8,678 nt of DNA from assembly GCA_014382685.1 (NCBI GenBank), contig JACNJG010000068.1:1-8678 (forward strand). Reading direction: 5' to 3'. Positions within the stretch are counted from its first letter, which is position 1, and each line of letters starts with the position of its first letter. Shown in pieces: positions 5,369 to 8,678 of the stretch. The notes beneath the pieces were generated by a model that had not been told where the DNA came from, did not search any database, and saw nothing but the letters and a program-made list of their open reading frames with translations. The DNA comes from Candidatus Cloacimonadota bacterium. GTDB lineage: Bacteria > Cloacimonadota > Cloacimonadia > JGIOTU-2. A program made the translations under genes and the position numbers.

Positions 5369-5554
5369 ATGAAATACAGAGTTCACAAATTTGAGATCAA
5401 CATGGATAAAGACCAGAGCAAGCTGGAGCAATTCCTGAATAATTTAGAAGGAGAGGTTGTTTCAATTATTCCCAATAATAAAAAGATAAGCTTATTTCAA
5501 ATTTATGGAATTACTCGTAAAATAGATTTTCTTCTTATCGTAGAAAGGATTTAA
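5369..5554 (+). CDS. Small hypothetical protein (61 aa)
   Basis: Translation from ATG 5369 gives a 61-aa soluble protein beginning MKYRVHKFEIN, with DQSKLEQFLNNLEGEVVSIIPN in the middle and KIDFLLIVERI at the end. The pattern of beta strand, helix, then two strands resembles short DUF4177-like proteins, but I cannot assign it to a family firmly. A GTG at 5360 is in frame; ATG is preferred because the conserved-looking sequence begins there. No good ribosome-binding site precedes it. TTGACA lies 71 bases upstream. Codon use and amino-acid pattern look genuine. The gene lies just outside the putative integrated cassette, so it was probably the original downstream neighbour of the Mth938-domain gene. 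Confidence 0.6.
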   Translation: MKYRVHKFEINMDKDQSKLEQFLNNLEGEVVSIIPNNKKISLFQIYGITRKIDFLLIVERI

Positions 5555-5698
5555 TATCTCATAGTCTGCGAAGGTTTGATGGGCTGTTCGTAAAATTCTT
5601 ATCATTTTGTATACGATATTTTTTACTGGCTCAAAGATATCATTCTTCCATTTTCCGTCCTCCCTCTTCCGTTTTATAAAAATTCCAAAAAATAATTA

Positions 5699-5715
5699 TT
5701 GACAATTCCTATAAT
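5699..5715 (+). promoter_or_regulatory. Candidate promoter elements before rpoN
   Basis: TTGACA (5699-5704) and TATAAT (5710-5715) both match sigma-70 hexamers but are only 5 bases apart, so they cannot work as one standard promoter. TATAAT alone would give a leader of roughly 12 bases before ATG 5734. TTGACA alone as a -35 element would start transcription at or next to the ATG. Either way the leader would be very short. The rest of 5555-5698 is A/T-rich with a pyrimidine-rich patch (5644-5673) and shows no gene. Confidence 0.3.
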
Positions 5716-5733
5716 AAATCAGAAATAAGAATT

Positions 5734-7167
5734 ATGAACAGGATGAAAGCCAGAATACAAACCTCGCAGCAGATGCAGCAGAAGCAGAAGCTCTCCCCAC
5801 AGATGCTTATCACTGCTGAACTTATCCAGAAGCCCATTCAGGAGCTGGAAATGGTGCTGAAAAAAGAACTCCGCATTAATCCATTCCTACAAGATCTCAG
5901 TTCGGATGACGAACAATACGACATACCGGATCTAACGGACGAGATCGAGGACTTACAAAATATAGATGACGATGGCGACCTTGCCGACCAAATACAGCAG
6001 CTTAACAAGATCCTCAATGATATAGATGAAGTGACCAATGCACAATTCGAGTATGAACGTCAGGACAGATCGCGTTCCTCACCTGAGAATGAGCAGTACG
6101 AAACCTCAAAAGAGAATATCTGGGATCATTTCACACAACAGGTTAGAGAATTACCCCTCACTTCAATCGAACATGAGTTCGCAGATTCCATTCTCAACAA
6201 TCTGGACAAGAACGGCTACCTCGATACACCCTTTCAGGAATTGTATGAATTATACGAACTTGCAAAAGCACGGGCGGAGCATATTCATCGCATGATCATG
6301 AATATCTATCCTCGCGGAATAGGCGCCCGTAATCTTGTGGAATGCCTGCTTGCACAACTCGACGAGGAAACCGCAAACCACCCTGTCATTATTTCCATCA
6401 TTGAAAACGATCTTGATATTTTACAGAATCATAGACTGGATATGCTGACAAAGAAGTACAACATTACACTCGAAGAACTTGTTACAATCAAAAATATCAT
6501 CAGTCACCTTGACCCCAAACCCGGCAGCAGGGTGACCGACAAGACTCTTTCATATATTAAGCCGGATATCATTGTGAAAGAAATCGATGGCGATCTTGAG
6601 ATTATTGTAAATGATACCTATATTCCGGAAATATCAGTTAACAAAGAGTATGCACAGCAAATCCTTAGGCAGAGCATAGATAAAAAAAGTGCAGTAAGGT
6701 ATATAAAATCAAAACTCCTTGCTGCCGAGAACTTTGTAAGGGCATTATGGATGAGGCGTGAAACGCTTCTTAAGATCACCGATGAACTTATTAAACAGCA
6801 ATCGGCATTTTTCCGCGAAGGGAAAAAAGTGCTGCAGCCAATGACTTACGAGGATGTGGCAAAGAAGATCAAGCGAGATGTTTCCACTATCTGCAGAGTT
6901 GTAAATAATTATTATATAGAAACACCCCTCGGCGTGTATCTTATGAAGTGGTTCTTCACCAGCAAAGTTGGCGAAATCTCATCCCAACTCATCAAACAAG
7001 AAATACAGAAAATTATCGATGCCGAAAATAAGAAAAAGCCCCTCAGCGATCAGAAGATCGTGAATATTTTAAACGAACAGGGAATTGAAGTATCACTCCG
7101 CGCAGTCACAAAATACAGAAATCAAATGGGATTTCCTGCCAGCAGACTGCGTAAAGAACATTTATAA
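5734..7167 (+). CDS. rpoN: RNA polymerase sigma-54 factor RpoN
   Basis: Sigma-54 directs RNA polymerase to -24/-12 promoters that need an AAA+ enhancer-binding activator. The 477-aa protein has normal length and all regions. Region I is glutamine-rich (QTSQQMQQKQKLSPQM, 9-24), with ELEMVLKKELRINPFLQ at 37-53. Region II is acidic (about 56-104). The core-binding part follows, with LDKNGYL (158-164), YPRGIGARNL (192-201) and LDPKPG (259-264). A helix-turn-helix segment TYEDVAKKIKRDVSTICRVV (371-390) precedes YIETPLGVYLMKWFF. The C-terminal RpoN box reads SLRAVTKYR (454-462) against the usual ARRTVAKYR, so five of nine residues match. Start ATG 5734 lacks a Shine-Dalgarno site; an ATG three codons in (5743) is also possible. 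No enhancer-binding protein or convincing -24/-12 promoter lies in the window. Confidence 0.95.
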   Translation: MNRMKARIQTSQQMQQKQKLSPQMLITAELIQKPIQELEMVLKKELRINPFLQDLSSDDEQYDIPDLTDEIEDLQNIDDDGDLADQIQQLNKILNDIDEVTNAQFEYERQDRSRSSPENEQYETSKENIWDHFTQQVRELPLTSIEHEFADSILNNLDKNGYLDTPFQELYELYELAKARAEHIHRMIMNIYPRGIGARNLVECLLAQLDEETANHPVIISIIENDLDILQNHRLDMLTKKYNITLEELVTIKNIISHLDPKPGSRVTDKTLSYIKPDIIVKEIDGDLEIIVNDTYIPEISVNKEYAQQILRQSIDKKSAVRYIKSKLLAAENFVRALWMRRETLLKITDELIKQQSAFFREGKKVLQPMTYEDVAKKIKRDVSTICRVVNNYYIETPLGVYLMKWFFTSKVGEISSQLIKQEIQKIIDAENKKKPLSDQKIVNILNEQGIEVSLRAVTKYRNQMGFPASRLRKEHL

Positions 7168-7205
7168 ATTGACACGCATCTCCCTCTTTCATTTCTCAAT
7201 CAGTT

Positions 7206-7982
7206 ATGAAACCCTTTGAAATATTAGCATCCGGAATATTCTCAAGAAATAAGCTGAAGATCGTACACACCAAACGAACCATTTCCTATAATGAAAAGAC
7301 AACTGCACTTATCGAGATACTTTGGAAAGATGAAATGCAAGAAGCTCAGAAGAAGAACAAGCTGCTCTTCAACGGTCCCATTTACCGTCTGGAAAACTAT
7401 GGAATAAAGAATGATTTGTTGATCGTATATGTATCCGAGACCAATTTCAAGGAGCTGATGGGAACGAACTTTTATCATCCGGAGCTTGCAAAGGTATATG
7501 GGAAATCCTACCTATCAAACGCAATTGCTTTGTGCTCATTTTTAGAAACCGGTGATGAGTATTTTGTTTTTGTAAAACGTAGCACAAACATCTATTTCGG
7601 GGAAGGACTGTGGCATCTTATTGCGGGGCAGTTTTCAATTGAAAAGAGTGAAACTCGCACGCTATCAGTTTTCGAAATCTTATACAAAGAATTATTTGAA
7701 GAAGGATCTCTTACAAAAGAAGATATTGAAAATTGCGTTTGTCTTGGTTTAATTCGGGATACAATTCACTTCAAGCCGGAACTGGTATTTTATTCAAAAA
7801 CATCATTATCTGCAAAAGAAGTAGCTGAGAAGATCAACACTGCCCATGACGGTTATGAGCACGAAGAAATAACGTTCATAAAAAAGAACGAACTCGATGC
7901 TTTCATGAACAGCGGGAAATTCACAAGTATTGCTCTGGGTAATTACTATTTATATAAAACAGAGTATTTAAAGAATGGATAA
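7206..7982 (+). CDS. Nudix-like hydrolase-fold protein (NUDT22-like), degenerate Nudix box
   Basis: The 258-aa protein resembles the NUDT22-like branch of the Nudix superfamily, whose members include UDP-sugar hydrolases. LLFNGPIYRLENYG (53-66) and a GTN block (86-88) precede YLSNAIALCSFLETGDEYFVFVKRST (102-127) and GEGLWHLIAGQFS (132-144). The Nudix helix is degenerate: K161-E-L-F-E-E166-G-S keeps the two glutamates that bind metal in canonical members, but the following glycine is replaced and the upstream Gly-to-Glu spacing is not canonical. Activity therefore cannot be assumed. It begins 38 bases after rpoN, with no Shine-Dalgarno site, and overlaps rarA by 8 bp, suggesting co-expression with rarA. 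Substrate unknown. Confidence 0.72.
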   Translation: MKPFEILASGIFSRNKLKIVHTKRTISYNEKTTALIEILWKDEMQEAQKKNKLLFNGPIYRLENYGIKNDLLIVYVSETNFKELMGTNFYHPELAKVYGKSYLSNAIALCSFLETGDEYFVFVKRSTNIYFGEGLWHLIAGQFSIEKSETRTLSVFEILYKELFEEGSLTKEDIENCVCLGLIRDTIHFKPELVFYSKTSLSAKEVAEKINTAHDGYEHEEITFIKKNELDAFMNSGKFTSIALGNYYLYKTEYLKNG

Positions 7983-8678
7983 AGAGCTTTTTCACTCTGG
8001 CAAAGAGATCGATTATAAGGACATGCCTTTGGCAGAGCGTGTGCGCCCTCAAACTTTGGATGAGTTCGTTGGGCAGCATAAAATACTTGAAAAGGACACG
8101 ATCCTCAGAAATATTATTGAGAACAATGAACTCACTTCGCTCATATTCTGGGGACCTCCCGGAACAGGTAAAACGACTCTTGCAAAGATCATTGCGAACA
8201 AGACTAATGCAAGATTCATCTTTTTCAGCGCAGTGCTTGCCAAGATCACAGAAGTACGCAATGCTATGAAGGAAGCAGAGTACAATCTGCGGAATTTTCA
8301 TAAAAAAACCATTCTCTTTGTTGACGAGATACACAGATTCAACAAAGCACAGCAGGATGCCTTTTTGCCCTTTGTGGAAAAGGGAATTATTGTGTTGATC
8401 GGCGCAACCACAGAAAATCCTTCTTTCGAGGTGATCGCTCCTCTCCTTTCACGATGCAAGGTTATCGTGCTGCAGATGCTCGATGAAGAAGCTATCTACA
8501 CCATCATAAAAAGATGTTTCTCCCACCCTCACAGTGAAATTCAGAAATATGAGAAAATGTTCGATGACAAGATACTTCATTTTCTTGCTGATTATGCATG
8601 CGGTGATGCGCGGGTTGCACTTAATTCTATTGAGCTCATTATCAAAGCATACGGCAAGCAGAAGGAAAAACTTTCTGT
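7975..8678 (+). CDS. rarA: Replication-associated recombination protein A (RarA/MgsA), 3' end cut by window
   Basis: RarA is an AAA+ ATPase of the MgsA/WRNIP1 family that acts at stalled replication forks. The window holds 234 codons of an expected 430-450; the frame is open to the edge. Seen are PLAERVRPQTLDEFVGQ (18-34), Walker A GPPGTGKT (60-67), Walker B LFVDE (114-118) followed by IHRFNKAQQDAFLPFVE, sensor 1 region GATTENPSFEV (143-153), arginine-finger SR (159-160) and sensor 2 GDAR (210-213). The segment after Walker A reads SAVLAKITEVR where SAVTSGVKDIR is usual. The C-terminal tetramerisation part lies beyond the window. The start at 7975 overlaps the upstream stop by 8 bp (ATGGATAA). 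ATG 8023, just before PLAER, is an alternative start. Confidence 0.95.
   Translation, partial: MDKELFHSGKEIDYKDMPLAERVRPQTLDEFVGQHKILEKDTILRNIIENNELTSLIFWGPPGTGKTTLAKIIANKTNARFIFFSAVLAKITEVRNAMKEAEYNLRNFHKKTILFVDEIHRFNKAQQDAFLPFVEKGIIVLIGATTENPSFEVIAPLLSRCKVIVLQMLDEEAIYTIIKRCFSHPHSEIQKYEKMFDDKILHFLADYACGDARVALNSIELIIKAYGKQKEKLS

Noticed and set aside
5588..5616. Inverted repeat TCGTA ... TACGA upstream of rpoN
   Set aside because: Five-base arms with imperfect extension in A/T-rich sequence; expected by chance.
7921..8334. Minus-strand open frame opposite the Nudix-like gene end and rarA
   Set aside because: It lies across the rarA Walker A and Walker B region, which is unmistakable on the plus strand, so it is a shadow frame.
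1..8678. CRISPR arrays, tRNA or rRNA genes
   Set aside because: No regularly spaced repeats, tRNA cloverleaf pattern or rRNA-like conserved stretch was found on either strand.

Overview
The window comes from a bacterial chromosome. It carries a bacterial recA-recX pair, a sigma-54 factor (rpoN) and rarA. Genes are densely packed and often overlap by a few bases. Shine-Dalgarno sites are strong on some genes and missing on others. I cannot place the organism more precisely. An adenosine-specific-kinase family gene, common in archaea and deep-branching bacteria, sits beside recA. RecA and RpoN have unusual residues at normally conserved positions. Both facts fit a poorly sampled, uncultivated lineage, but that is inference.

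Left part (187-2894, minus strand): a tight four-gene operon, transcribed right to left. It runs adenosine-specific kinase family protein, thpR (2',3'-cyclic phosphodiesterase / 2'-5' RNA ligase family), recA, recX. The first two junctions overlap by one base (TGATG, TAATG). recX starts 35 bp inside the end of recA. Downstream of recX (1-186) there is no gene, only a perfect 18-bp palindrome, a T/G-rich tract and a small hairpin.

Middle part (2895-5733): a divergent intergenic region leads to a small Mth938/DUF498-domain gene on the plus strand. Next comes the most interesting region. An AT-rich two-gene cassette (3521-5223) encodes a DUF488 protein with an extra N-terminal domain and an uncharacterised partner, joined by a TAATG overlap. 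The cassette is bracketed by a 31-bp direct repeat (29 of 31 identical). The left copy is the last 27 coding bases of the Mth938 gene plus 4 bases after its stop. The right copy is an orphan duplicate of that gene end. This is the pattern left when an element integrates at the 3' end of a gene and restores its reading frame. No recombinase is present between the copies. A 61-aa hypothetical gene follows.

Right part (5734-8678, plus strand): rpoN (sigma-54) with a divergent RpoN box, a protein resembling the NUDT22-type Nudix-like family with a degenerate Nudix box, and rarA (AAA+ replication-associated recombination ATPase), which overlaps the preceding gene by 8 bp and is cut by the window end.

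Functionally, the recA operon and rarA belong to recombination and replication-fork maintenance, and rpoN to transcription control. The cassette looks like an acquired accessory module of unknown function. A defence or toxin-antitoxin-like role is possible but not shown by the sequence.
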